From positions 124,001 through 188,000 of the forward strand of contig CAWHPW010000019.1 of the NCBI GenBank assembly GCA_963831385.1: a stretch of 64,000 nt of DNA, written 5' to 3'. This stretch comes from JACVRX01 sp963831385 (GTDB lineage Bacteria > Actinomycetota > Actinomycetes > Jiangellales > Jiangellaceae). Position 1 is the first letter of the stretch. Each line of letters opens with the position of its first letter. Below are positions 50,719 through 60,005 of this stretch, one piece after another. Both the position numbers and the translations under genes were made by a program. A model generated the notes under the pieces. That model ran no database searches. It was given only the letters and a program-made list of their open reading frames with translations, and was not told where the DNA came from.

Positions 50719-52710
50719 ATGGGAGCTAACGGCGGAGCGCCAGGGCTGTCCGGGCGCGGGCAGCAGACCGGTCTGCTCGTCGCCGCTGCAGTGGCGCCGG
50801 GCACGTTCGCACCGTCATTGGTGCCGCGGAGCTCGGTGGACCAGGGCGTAGTGACTGGTTTGGCCACCACGCTGTCCTACCTGCTCACCATCGCCAGCCA
50901 AGACACCCTCGAGGCGGCTGCGTCCACGTTCGCGCCGAGGATGTCTGGCACCTCGCCGGAGTCCAGGCAACGGGCAGCGGTTGTGCTGCTCGACCTTGCG
51001 GTGATCCCGGCCGGCCTGGCCGCCCAACGCGTCTTGACGCGCCGACCGGGTGAACCGATGGTACGCGGCCTGGTCCGGCAGGCGGCCTGGCGCACAACCG
51101 TCACCGGCATAGGCGGAACCGTCTTCGCGCTGACCCAGGCAGGCACCCGGCGGCTCGATCATTCACTCCGAGCGCGCGGCTGGCTGGTGCGCTTCCCGGT
51201 CGCGGTGCCGACGGGGCTCGCGCTCGGGTGGGCGATCGAGGCACGAGTGCGCAGGGGGCTCCCTGACGACGCGCTTCCCGAGGACACGTCGACGGTTGAT
51301 CCGCTTCGCGGCGCCGCGGTGAGTGTTGTGGTGGCCGGCGGGTTGACAGCGGCAGCGTATGGCGAGCACCTGCTCGCCAACGCAGGCGGGTCGCTGCTGT
51401 CTCGGGTGTTTCCGGGCCCGGCCGAGCTGTGGCGACTGGCCGGACACGCGGTGTGCTTGGGTGGGGTGGCGCTTGGCGGAAGCGTTCTGTTCCACCGCGC
51501 AATGCAGAGGATTGAGGCCGGGGCGACCGCAATCGAACCCGTGCTCAACGATGAGACCGCGCACCGGTTCGTGGATCCCACCGTGAGTGGAGCGACCGAA
51601 AGTCTCGTGCCGTGGGCAACCTTGGGCCGCGAAGGACGGCGCCACGCGTCGGCCTACGTGCGGCCGCAGCCGGTCATCGACCGCCCGGCCGGAACGCCTG
51701 ACCTGTCGATCGAGACCGTGATGGGTGAGTCGGCGAAGGCGACACCCGTACAGGTCTACGTCGGTCTCGACAGCGCACCGACAGCGCGCGAGCGCGTCGA
51801 CCTGGCGCTCGCCGAGATGGACCGCACCGAGGCGTGGGACCGCTCGGTTCTCATGCTCATCTCCCCCACCGGCACCGGCTACGTCAACTACTGCGCAACC
51901 GCCGCCGCGCAGTACCTAAGTCGCGGCGACATCGCCACCGTGACGCTGCAGTACTCCAAGCGGCCCTCACCGCTGTCTCTGTTCAAGGTCAAGGACGCAC
52001 GAGAGCAGAACCGCCTGCTGTGGCTCGCCATCAGCAGCCGGCTCCGCGATCGAACTGGGTCGCGGCCGCTGGTCGTGTTGTTCGGCGAGAGCCTGGGTGC
52101 GCATACCAGCCAGGACGTGTTGATGCACTGGGGCACGCTCGGTCCGCAAGCGCTTGGCATCGATCGGGCGCTGTGGATCGGGACGCCGTACGGCAGCGGC
52201 TGGCTGCACCAGGTCACCGGCCCGCCCCGAGGTGACGTCGACCCAGACCTGGTGGCGATCGTCAACGACTTCGGCCAGATCGACGCCATGCCGCCGGAGA
52301 AGCGATCGCGATTGCGATACGTCATGGTGAGTCACGACAACGACGGCGTGTGCAAGTTCGGTGCCGACTTGATCGCCTCGTCCCCGGCCTGGCTCGCGCC
52401 GCAGCGGCCACCCGTCGAGCTGATTCCCGGGGCCAGTCCCCGCGGCGTGTCCGCGCGACTGCGCTGGCGTCCGATCACGACGTTCCTGCAGACGTTGGTA
52501 GATATGAAGAACGCACAGATCCCCGGCGCCTACCGGGCTTCGGGCCACGACTATCGCCCCGACCTCACACGGTTCGTTGCCGAAGTATTCGACCTTCCGG
52601 CGTCCGAGGAGCAACTGCGCCGCATCGAAGCTGCACTCGAGGAACGAGAAACCGTCAGGACACGTCTCTTCACGCAGGAGAGTCTCGACGCACAGCAGGA
52701 ATCTCAGTAG
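50719..52710 (+). CDS. Alpha/beta-hydrolase family membrane protein (Abhydrolase_9)
   Basis: A 663-residue protein. The N-terminal half (about 15-290) is a multi-helix membrane domain (Abhydrolase_9_N). The C-terminal half is an alpha/beta hydrolase with TPVQVYVGLDSAPTARERVDLALAEMDRTEAWDRSVLMLISPTGTGY and the nucleophile elbow LFGESLGAHTSQD (Ser in G-E-S-L-G). A lipid or wall ester is a likely substrate. ATG 50719 with AAGGGAGG just upstream is preferred; ATG 50698 and longer frames are open. From 52711 to 53132 no gene is convincing; a 59-codon ORF at 52752-52931 has no family match. Confidence 0.88.
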   Translation: MGANGGAPGLSGRGQQTGLLVAAAVAPGTFAPSLVPRSSVDQGVVTGLATTLSYLLTIASQDTLEAAASTFAPRMSGTSPESRQRAAVVLLDLAVIPAGLAAQRVLTRRPGEPMVRGLVRQAAWRTTVTGIGGTVFALTQAGTRRLDHSLRARGWLVRFPVAVPTGLALGWAIEARVRRGLPDDALPEDTSTVDPLRGAAVSVVVAGGLTAAAYGEHLLANAGGSLLSRVFPGPAELWRLAGHAVCLGGVALGGSVLFHRAMQRIEAGATAIEPVLNDETAHRFVDPTVSGATESLVPWATLGREGRRHASAYVRPQPVIDRPAGTPDLSIETVMGESAKATPVQVYVGLDSAPTARERVDLALAEMDRTEAWDRSVLMLISPTGTGYVNYCATAAAQYLSRGDIATVTLQYSKRPSPLSLFKVKDAREQNRLLWLAISSRLRDRTGSRPLVVLFGESLGAHTSQDVLMHWGTLGPQALGIDRALWIGTPYGSGWLHQVTGPPRGDVDPDLVAIVNDFGQIDAMPPEKRSRLRYVMVSHDNDGVCKFGADLIASSPAWLAPQRPPVELIPGASPRGVSARLRWRPITTFLQTLVDMKNAQIPGAYRASGHDYRPDLTRFVAEVFDLPASEEQLRRIEAALEERETVRTRLFTQESLDAQQESQ

Positions 52711-53132
52711 GAAGCACCCTGCCTTTACGTTCGACGAGACTGGGATGCGCGATGCCTTTCCTGGCCATCTTCCATTCAGATGGAGAGCGCCCAATTCGCA
52801 TCCAATCAAGGGCACGAGGTGCGGATGCATCCGGTCGCAACCGATGCCCCTGGGCGTCGCCCCTCAACTACGAAACGCTCAGACTCCCCGACGGCTCACT
52901 CGGCCCCGTAGAGGCAGCCTCAGACCGCTGACGACCGGCGCGCTGCCTCGTCGCGCTGGGTCGCGGCCAGTGCAAATGCACGCACGCCGGCCGAAAATCT
53001 CGGTCGGTCAGCCCGATCGCGCATCAAGCGATACGTATGATGCGGGGTTAGACCTTACCCACTTCGGATGAGGCACCGTGATTCCGGCGGCGCGACGATG
53101 AACCTGTAATTGTTCCCGGCCGGCGAAGAAGG

Positions 53133-54554
53133 GTGACCACAGTGGCGATACGAAAGGTCTCGCATCCCACGCTCGAGGAACGGCGCGATGCAGGGAGGTT
53201 GGCCCGCAAGCGGACGCCGCGGTCGAGCCTCGAAGGCTGGCGACCGGCGGACGACCGGCCCGATCCTGTCGGCTTGTTGGAGGTGCAGAACGAGACCCGT
53301 GAGCCGGATCTCGTGCCGGTTCGGCACGGGCGCATGATGGTCTCGCCGTTCACGTTCTACCGCGGCGGCGCGAAGATCATGGCCGCCGACCTTGCCCACG
53401 TCCCCACGGCGGGTCTCGACGTGCAGCTCTGCGGCGACGCGCACGCGTCGAACTTCGGTGGGTACGCCTCGCCCGAGCGCACGCTGCTCTTCGACTTGAA
53501 TGATTTCGATGAAACGCTGCCGGGGCCATTCGAGTACGACGTGGCCCGGCTCGCCGCGAGCTTCGTGGTCGCGGCGCGCGACAACGGATTCGAGGCGCCA
53601 CGTTCCGCGGAGGCCGCAGCCGCCTCAGTTGCCGGGTATCGAACCGCGATGGCCAGGTTCGCCGACATGCGAAATCTCGACGTGTGGTACTCGCGCCTCG
53701 ATGCGGAGGAGATCGTGGCGAAGGCGACCGCTACCGCCAAGAAGAGCCAACGGAAACGGGCGGAGGCGGCAAAGAAGAACATCGCGAAGGCGCGCACGAG
53801 GGACAGTCTGCAAGCGCTATCGAAGCTCGCCGAGGTGGTCGACGGTCACCATCGCATCATCAGCGCTCCCCCCGTGGTGGTCCCGGCTCGCGACCTGGCC
53901 CAGATGTACGGTTTCGCGCCGGACGAGTTGTGGGCGGCCGTGCGGGAAAACCTGCGCTCCTACCGCAACACCCTGCCCCACGACCGCCGCCGCCTGCTCG
54001 AGCGGTTCGAGTTGATCGACTTCGCGCGGAAGGTCGTAGGAGTGGGGAGCGTGGGAACGAGAGCGTGGATCGGCCTGCTACGAGGGCGAGACGGCGAGGA
54101 TCCGCTGTTCCTCCAGGTCAAGGAGGCGACCGCCTCGGTGCTCGAGGACCACCTGCCCAAGAGCCGGTTCCGCCAGCCCGGGGAACGCGTCGTGCAAGGC
54201 CAACGCCTCATGCAGGCGGCCAGCGACATCTTCCTGGGCTGGACCAAGGGCGCGCAAGAGGGACGCTTCTACTACTGGCGCCAGCTCCGCGACATGAAGG
54301 GGTCGGCGCAGATCGAGCTTTTCGATCCCCCGGCGATGAACTACTACGCCGGCGTGTGCGGATGGACACTGGCCAGGGCACACGCACGATCGGGCGATCC
54401 GGTGGCGATCTCCGCCTACCTCGGCACCAGCGACCGGTTCGATCGCGCCATGACCGACTTCGCGGTCCGATACGCCGACCAAAACGAGCAAGACTACGAC
54501 GCGTTCGTCCAGGCGATCCGGTCCGGAAGACTCGAAGCCACCCAGGGGATCTAG
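53133..54554 (+). CDS. DUF2252 domain-containing protein
   Basis: A 473-residue protein covering the whole DUF2252 family, which has a protein-kinase-like fold. Blocks are RHGRMMVSPFTFYRGGAKIMAADLA near 67-91, LCGDAHASNFGGYASPERTLLFDLNDFDETLPGPFEYDVARLAAS near 99-143 (HxD...DFD kinase-like loop), FLQVKEATASVLE near 326 and WRQLRDMKGSAQ near 382. It may be an unusual kinase; the substrate is unknown. Start is GTG 53133 or GTG 53142; GAAGAAGG lies upstream of both. Stand-alone. Confidence 0.9.
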   Translation: MTTVAIRKVSHPTLEERRDAGRLARKRTPRSSLEGWRPADDRPDPVGLLEVQNETREPDLVPVRHGRMMVSPFTFYRGGAKIMAADLAHVPTAGLDVQLCGDAHASNFGGYASPERTLLFDLNDFDETLPGPFEYDVARLAASFVVAARDNGFEAPRSAEAAAASVAGYRTAMARFADMRNLDVWYSRLDAEEIVAKATATAKKSQRKRAEAAKKNIAKARTRDSLQALSKLAEVVDGHHRIISAPPVVVPARDLAQMYGFAPDELWAAVRENLRSYRNTLPHDRRRLLERFELIDFARKVVGVGSVGTRAWIGLLRGRDGEDPLFLQVKEATASVLEDHLPKSRFRQPGERVVQGQRLMQAASDIFLGWTKGAQEGRFYYWRQLRDMKGSAQIELFDPPAMNYYAGVCGWTLARAHARSGDPVAISAYLGTSDRFDRAMTDFAVRYADQNEQDYDAFVQAIRSGRLEATQGI

Positions 54555-54636
54555 CCGGAACCCGTTGTATCCCGAACGAGTATGCCGTCGCATCGGGCTG
54601 ACATAGGGCGGGCGTCCACCGGCCTCCACGCTTCCG

Positions 54637-55279
54637 CTACCGGGCCAAGGAGCGGAGTGCCACTGCCGATGCCAGTCGTCCGAGCATGGCCCCTACGGTC
54701 GCCCCGACGAGAACGTCACTCGGGTAGTGCACGCCTGTGTACACGCGGGAGAACGCCACGATCGAGGCTGCCGCCCGCAACGGCAGCCGGAGCGCCGGCA
54801 GGACGTCTCCGACGGCAACGGCGAAGGCGGCGGCGGACGCGGAGTGACCGGAGGGGAACGACGTCGACGCCGGCATGGGCACCCATCGCTGCTGGGGGAC
54901 ACCGAGACGATCCCGGTCGGGGCGGCGGCGTTCGCCGGCCATCTTCATGGGCTGGTTCACCACCAGGGATGCCGCGCCGACGGCCGCGAGGCCGGTGAGC
55001 GCGGCACGCCGGCCCCGACGGCCTCCGAGCAGCGCCAGGAAGGCGGCGACGAGGAACCACGGCTTGGAGAAGTTGGCGAAGCTCGGACACCCGCCTCAGC
55101 GGTTCGTCCAGTAGCGGCGTGGACAGCCGCGCCACCGATCGGTAGGCGGCCCGGTCGTAACGGCCGAGGCGGCGCAGCAGCGCCGCCGCCCGCCTGCGCG
55201 GCCCTGCGCCAGCTTGGTGGGCGTTGAGCCGGTCGGCTAGCCGGTCCTCAACCGGCTCACGTGCACGTGGCCCGGTCAT
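54637..55279 (-). pseudogene. PAP2 family phosphatase, frameshifted
   Basis: ATG 55279 opens a frame that encodes the N-terminal part (residues about 1-65, ending EPLRRVSE). The homology then continues in another frame (FANFSKPWFLVAAFL...VNQPMKMAGERRRPDR) and runs to the stop at 54637. This second part contains the phosphatidic-acid-phosphatase motifs KxxxxxxRP-like MKMAGERRRP, PSGHS (SFPSGHSASAAAF) and SRVYTGVHYPSDVLVG. One extra C near 55081-55083 explains the shift. With the DAG-kinase-like gene it would act on membrane lipids. It is either inactivated or carries a sequencing error. Confidence 0.8.
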
Positions 55280-55402
55280 CGAGTCTGCACGACGCGACCT
55301 GCGCCGCAGTCGAGCCTTACGGCCAGCGCCTGCACGCGGCCCGCGTCGACAGCCGCCCCTGCCGAAATTCAGGGTTCAGGCGCGGACGGCATCGGTTATC
55401 GG

Positions 55403-55621
55403 TCACCATTTGAGTTCGACTTCGAGCTCGCGCTCCTCGTCCTCGATCTCGATCTCGAGCTTGAAGTCGACCTGGTCGGGCACGTGCACCTTGAAGCGCA
55501 GGCCGCCGCGTTCGAACTCGACCTCGTTGTTCCGGGCGAGCGCGTCAGCGAGGGCGTGCAGGCGGGCGGCGGCGTCCTCGCGGCTCAGCCGCGCCTTCTC
55601 GGAAATCTCCACCAGGTCCAT
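55403..55621 (-). CDS. Amphi-Trp domain-containing protein
   Basis: A 72-residue protein matching the amphi-Trp domain: an N-terminal helix (LVEISEKARLSREDAAARLHALADAL), then an acidic beta hairpin (VEFERGGLRFKVHVPDQVDFKLEIEIEDEERELEVELKW) ending in the conserved terminal Trp. Function is unknown. ATG 55621 lies 6 bases after the stop of the diacylglycerol-kinase-like gene, so the two are co-transcribed. Confidence 0.88.
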   Translation of the reverse strand: MDLVEISEKARLSREDAAARLHALADALARNNEVEFERGGLRFKVHVPDQVDFKLEIEIEDEERELEVELKW

Positions 55622-55627
55622 ACGTAC

Positions 55628-56929
55628 TTACCTCCGTTGTGTTGACCTTGCCGGTTTCTGGGGTCGGCCGGCGGCGATTCGCGCCAGCTCGACCACGCCG
55701 GCCCGGATGCCTTCTGGGACCATCGCCGAGGGTGAGGCGCCCGGGTGCTTGCGAGCGATGCGCACCCGTAGGACCCCGGGCCGGATGCGAAACTGCATCG
55801 GCGCATCGAGGACGACCGCCTCACCGTCGATACCGGCCGGGACAGCCCGCTCCGCATCAACCTCGAAGATCGGCGCGGACCACTCTCGCCACGGGCTCTG
55901 CAACGAACGGCCGCGCTCGCCGCGCCCGGAGGGCGCGCCGACGACGGTGATCCCGAGCAGGCCGTCGTCGATGCGGGGGCGGGTGCCCGAGCCGACCGCG
56001 CGGCCAAGCCGGTAACGGTTGTTCGACACCAGCACCGCAGCGCCGCCGTGGTGTTCGTACCCGCCTGGCCCCTTCCAGCGCATATCCAAAGCGTCGCCGC
56101 CCGGGCCGAGCACGTCGGGCACGGTGTCGAGCAGGGTGCGGATCTTCGCGTCGCGGTAGCCGGCGCGCTGGACCGCCTCGGCGTAAAGACCGAGCGAGAC
56201 GTTGTTGACGAACACAAGGCCGTTCACCTCGGCCAGGTCCACCCGCCGCTCACCGCCGTCCACGAACGCCTCCAGGGCACCCACGACATCGTCGCGGTCG
56301 ACGCCGAGGTCGAGCGCGAAATGGTTGCGGGTGCCGGCAGGCACGCACGCATACGGCAGCCCGAACTCGGCCGCGACCGCGGCCACGATCGCCTGCGAGC
56401 CGTCCCCACCCGCCATCGCCAGCCCGTCCGCGCCGCGCTCGACCGCGCCGCGGACAAGCGCCTCCAGGTCGTCACCGGCCTTCAACTCGATCGGCTCGAT
56501 CCCCCGCTTGCCCGCCTCCTCAGCGAGCGCGAAGCGCTCCGCCTTCCCCCCACCGGAGCGCGGATTGAAAAACAGCACCGGATGGCGCGGAGCCAGCGCG
56601 CCCGGCAAATCCACATGCACAACGAGAGTGGCCCGCGCCGCCGCCACAAACACCACCAGCCCCGCCACCACCAGCACATCGACCAGCGGCGACCCACCCA
56701 CAACAACCAGCACCACCGCACCCGCGAACGCGAGGCCAGCCACCGCCAACCCCGCCACCCGCGCGATACCCCGCCGGAGCACCCCGTACCAGGCCGACGC
56801 CCCCGCGATCAACACGCAACCCAACACAACCAGGCCACGCGGGAACTCGACTACCGCCACCACCACAGCAAGCGCGACCGTGGCCGCCCCCACCACCAGC
56901 GCGAAGATCGCCAACAGTCGCCGCCTCAA
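55628..56929 (-). CDS. Diacylglycerol kinase family lipid kinase
   Basis: A 433-residue protein. Residues 1-105 are four to five hydrophobic helices. Residues about 115-420 are a DAGK catalytic domain with HPVLFFNPRSGGGKAERF (nucleotide loop), GLAMAGGDGSQAIVAAVAAE (GGDGS catalytic loop) and PYACVPAGTRNHFALDLG. It should phosphorylate a lipid such as diacylglycerol or a polyprenol. The start is TTG 56929, since a stop lies upstream in frame; AAGG is nine bases before. It is typically paired or fused with PAP2 phosphatases, as here. From 56930 to 57368 only a hairpin is seen. Confidence 0.87.
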   Translation of the reverse strand: MRRRLLAIFALVVGAATVALAVVVAVVEFPRGLVVLGCVLIAGASAWYGVLRRGIARVAGLAVAGLAFAGAVVLVVVGGSPLVDVLVVAGLVVFVAAARATLVVHVDLPGALAPRHPVLFFNPRSGGGKAERFALAEEAGKRGIEPIELKAGDDLEALVRGAVERGADGLAMAGGDGSQAIVAAVAAEFGLPYACVPAGTRNHFALDLGVDRDDVVGALEAFVDGGERRVDLAEVNGLVFVNNVSLGLYAEAVQRAGYRDAKIRTLLDTVPDVLGPGGDALDMRWKGPGGYEHHGGAAVLVSNNRYRLGRAVGSGTRPRIDDGLLGITVVGAPSGRGERGRSLQSPWREWSAPIFEVDAERAVPAGIDGEAVVLDAPMQFRIRPGVLRVRIARKHPGASPSAMVPEGIRAGVVELARIAAGRPQKPARSTQRR

Positions 56930-57082
56930 AGGATCGAGCCTTCGAGAGCGTCGATGTCAACCACGCGACTACTGTGCCGCCGCGGCTTCGGCGGATCAAG
57001 AGCGCCGAGCCTCGACCTCGCGATCCATACGCCGATGGCCGCCACCCCAACTCCCGCGCTCGTTGGTGCGACTGCGTTGTGA

Positions 57083-57105
57083 TTCGGCGCGACAATCGCG
57101 CCGAA
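57083..57105. promoter_or_regulatory. Perfect 10-bp inverted repeat in divergent intergenic region
   Basis: Arms TTCGGCGCGA (57083-57092) and TCGCGCCGAA (57096-57105) flank CAA. It lies between the divergent lipid-kinase and DyP-partner genes, so it cannot be a shared 3' terminator. An operator or 5' UTR hairpin is more likely. Confidence 0.45.
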
Positions 57106-57368
57106 CGATGACGTGACGACGTCGAACTCGCTGTCATCGAAGGGCAGCGCTTCGGTCGGCTTCGACCCAGTCGAGTTCGACCCTCCACGCCTAGCTGCCT
57201 CACTGCGACCCGCGGCGAGGCCGCATCAAGGACCTGATCATCCACGCGGCGATGGACCTGTTCAGCTAATCGATGCCCTCCGATACCAGACGTGGACTGA
57301 ACCGGCCTCATCAGTTAGCCTGACCCGGAAGAACGTCCCGGCTCTGCGGACACTTCGAGGAGAAGGCG

Positions 57369-58220
57369 ATGAGCCAAAGTCATCTCGTGATTGACTTCCC
57401 GATGAAGGGTCCCGCCAGTGCGAAGGCGCTACCCGAAGAGCTGCCCGCACTGATGTCCGATTTCGCGAAGGCGCAGGACGAACTCGGTACCGTGCATTTC
57501 TCCCGTTTTATGGTCGAGGGAGACGAGAAGCTTCTCTTCCTTTCGGACATTGACGGCGAGACCGATCAGCATATCGAGCGGCTCGTGGAGAGTGCCGGCC
57601 CGGTGTTTGACGCCATCTTCGAGCACGTGGATAACCCTCCAGCCACGCCCGTGGCTGATAACCGTGAGCGGGTGATCAAGTGGCTGAAGCATCATGTCCG
57701 CGAGCCTGTCTTTACGTACTTCGCTTACGAGGACGCGTCGGTCCAGGACATCAAAGCGGCGGCGAGTGCGGCGGGCTTCACAGGCAACATCGCGCAGAGC
57801 CCCTTGCTGACCTACATGTCCATCAAGTCACGTCTGCAAGGCTTTGCCTTGAAGCTGGCCGCGAGGTCTATCAAAGACGACGCCTATGAAGCGTCTGATT
57901 CCGTTGGAACGCTGCATTTCTCTCATTGGGTGCTCTTTCCGAAGAACCACCTAGGCTTCTTCACGATCTACGACGGTGACTGGGCAAAGTATCTCCAGGA
58001 CTTCGTCGAAAAAACGTCGATGGCCTTCGATACCATCTTCCCGCACGTCGATGGCGCGCCACCGACCCCAGTCGCAAAGAACGCCGAGGCGTTCTATCAG
58101 TGGGCATTTGAAGCCAACCATCCGCCCATCGGGTTCTACAGCGCCTATCCAGGGCTCGGGGTTCAAGACATCCGAGCGCTGCTGGCCGATCGCACGTCAC
58201 CAGCGGACACCGCTGGATAG
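57369..58220 (+). CDS. Uncharacterised tandem-domain protein upstream of DyP peroxidase
   Basis: A 283-residue protein made of two similar halves. The first has DELGTVHFSRFMVEGDEKLLFLSDIDGE...FDAIFEHVDNPPATPVADN...FTYFAYEDASVQDIKAAA. The second has DSVGTLHFSHWVLFPKNHLGFFTIYDGD...FDTIFPHVDGAPPTPVAKN...FYSAYPGLGVQDIRALL. The repeat resembles the ferredoxin-like half-fold of DyP peroxidases in predicted pattern, but heme and GxxDG motifs are absent. I do not know the family. ATG 57369 follows GAGGAG; the stop is two bases before the DyP start, so the two are one operon. Base composition looks lower in GC than flanking genes. Confidence 0.75.
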   Translation: MSQSHLVIDFPMKGPASAKALPEELPALMSDFAKAQDELGTVHFSRFMVEGDEKLLFLSDIDGETDQHIERLVESAGPVFDAIFEHVDNPPATPVADNRERVIKWLKHHVREPVFTYFAYEDASVQDIKAAASAAGFTGNIAQSPLLTYMSIKSRLQGFALKLAARSIKDDAYEASDSVGTLHFSHWVLFPKNHLGFFTIYDGDWAKYLQDFVEKTSMAFDTIFPHVDGAPPTPVAKNAEAFYQWAFEANHPPIGFYSAYPGLGVQDIRALLADRTSPADTAG

Positions 58221-58222
58221 CG

Positions 58223-59854
58223 GTGGCGTCACATGGTGACGACCATGATCGATCCGGAGTTTCGGGGTTGGCGAAGGAGAACGACACACAACCAGCACAG
58301 GCGATGAAGGGCCCGGGGCTTCTTCGGCGGGTGCTTGGTCGAAGGCGGCATGAACGCCCAGGGACCGAGGGGGATTCGGGGGCCGTGGGAGGATCCGCGC
58401 TCGACCTCGCGGACATCCAGGGGTTCGTTCTCCGCGGTTACGCGATGCCGATGGTGCGGCATTTCTTGTTGGCGGTAGGAACTCCGGGACAGGCACGCAG
58501 GCAACTGGGACGGCTCGTCAGCGGCGACGAATCCGACGTCCCGCAGATCACGACTGCCGAGGACTGGCATGTGGGGTTCGCGCCCGGGCCGGGAGATGAT
58601 CCCACCGATGCCCCGCGTCGCAAGTCCGACTATTGCCTCAACATCGGTACCACGTGGCCCGGGCTGGTTGCGCTCGAAGTGGATGAACGCGTCCCGACGC
58701 TGTCGTTCAAGTCATTTGGTGCGTTCGTCGATGGAGCCGCGCCGCGAGCGGAGTTGGTCGGAGATACCGGAGCAAGCTCGTCGCAGAACTGGATCGGCGG
58801 TTTTGGGAGTGGGGACGATCACGTCCTGGTGACGCTGCACGCCATCAGCCCGGAGGCTATGACGCGCTACAGCGACAGGTTGTCTGAGTGGTTTGCCGAG
58901 GGAAATGCCTTTCGAGAAATCTGGCGCCAGGACGGGATGGCCTTGATGGAGATGCAGAATGGCCAACCCGTGCCCACTGCCAAGATTCACTTCGGCTATA
59001 CCGACGGCATCACTATGCCCACCATTCGCGGCGGCCCGGAACAGTATCACCCCGATCACCAGCAGCCCTGCGAGCCATGGCTCTTCGTCTTGCGGGAAGA
59101 CGCCGAGAACTACGTGGTACCCGAGCCGCGAACGCTGGGCCTTAACGGTAGCTTTACAGTCTTCAAGAAGGTCGAGACCAACGTCGTCGGCTTCGAGGAC
59201 TTCCTGCAGTCGAACAGAGACAGGATCGACCCTGAACTGCTCGCCGCGAAGATGTGCGGGCGATGGCGCAACGGCGTCCCTCTCGCGTTGTCACCGGACA
59301 CGGATACCCCAGCGGGGGGGATTGCGCCCGAACAGTTGAACGATTTCGAGTATGTGAATGCCGATGGTCTGGGAGATCCGAAGGGGATCCGGTGTCCCGT
59401 CGGCGCACACATACGCCGCGTCAATCCACGCGGTCAGCCAATCGCGGGCCAGGGGGTGCCCGGTGGCAGCAATAACTCTCACCGGCTGATTCGTCGCGGT
59501 CTGCCGTACGGGCCGGCCTATGATCCGACGAAACCCTACGATGGCATCGAGCGCGGGATGCTTTTTCATTTCATCAACTCGAACATCGAAAACCAATACG
59601 AGTTCGTGCTGCGACGTTGGGTCAATGACGCCGAATTCGCTGGGGCCGTCAGGCTTGACCCAAGGTCGAAAGATCCATTGATCGGCACCCAGGAACCGGC
59701 GGAGAGCATCTTCGTCATACCTCAGGCGGATGGGGGCCCGCCGATCGAGGTGACGGGTCTCTCAAGCTTCGTTACGACCAAAGCAGCTGCGTACGTGTTT
59801 CTGCCGAGCATCACGGCCATCAAATTCATCGCCAACTTGGGAGAGGGCCTGTGA
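58223..59854 (+). CDS. DyP-type heme peroxidase
   Basis: A 543-residue dye-decolourising peroxidase. The catalytic motif is IHFGYTDGITMP (GxxDG form, about 258-262, giving the distal Asp), and the proximal heme His is H396 in CPVGAHIRRVNPR. The C-terminus has ENQYEFVLRRWVND. The long form with large insertions resembles the more active C/D-type enzymes. No Tat or Sec signal is evident. GTG 58223 is the first start after the upstream stop; TTG 58268 and ATG 58304 are alternatives, since the first 50 residues are poorly conserved. It oxidises aromatic or dye substrates with H2O2 and is likely to act with the upstream tandem-domain protein. Confidence 0.88.
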   Translation: MASHGDDHDRSGVSGLAKENDTQPAQAMKGPGLLRRVLGRRRHERPGTEGDSGAVGGSALDLADIQGFVLRGYAMPMVRHFLLAVGTPGQARRQLGRLVSGDESDVPQITTAEDWHVGFAPGPGDDPTDAPRRKSDYCLNIGTTWPGLVALEVDERVPTLSFKSFGAFVDGAAPRAELVGDTGASSSQNWIGGFGSGDDHVLVTLHAISPEAMTRYSDRLSEWFAEGNAFREIWRQDGMALMEMQNGQPVPTAKIHFGYTDGITMPTIRGGPEQYHPDHQQPCEPWLFVLREDAENYVVPEPRTLGLNGSFTVFKKVETNVVGFEDFLQSNRDRIDPELLAAKMCGRWRNGVPLALSPDTDTPAGGIAPEQLNDFEYVNADGLGDPKGIRCPVGAHIRRVNPRGQPIAGQGVPGGSNNSHRLIRRGLPYGPAYDPTKPYDGIERGMLFHFINSNIENQYEFVLRRWVNDAEFAGAVRLDPRSKDPLIGTQEPAESIFVIPQADGGPPIEVTGLSSFVTTKAAAYVFLPSITAIKFIANLGEGL

Positions 59855-60005
59855 TCCGCCGCCAAGTTCCTTAGCAAAGTCTCCTCCCACTCGGCATTCG
59901 AGCTGTCTACGCCGACGCCGACGCCGACCACGTCATCGTCGAGAGGACGTCCACGTGCCCGAGTACACGGAGGCGTGGCTGGAAACCCGAGGATCAGGCG
60001 TGCGC

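Noticed and set aside
52752..52931. 59-codon ORF after the Abhydrolase_9 gene
   Set aside because: No Shine-Dalgarno site, no family resemblance, and neighbouring frames are equally open.
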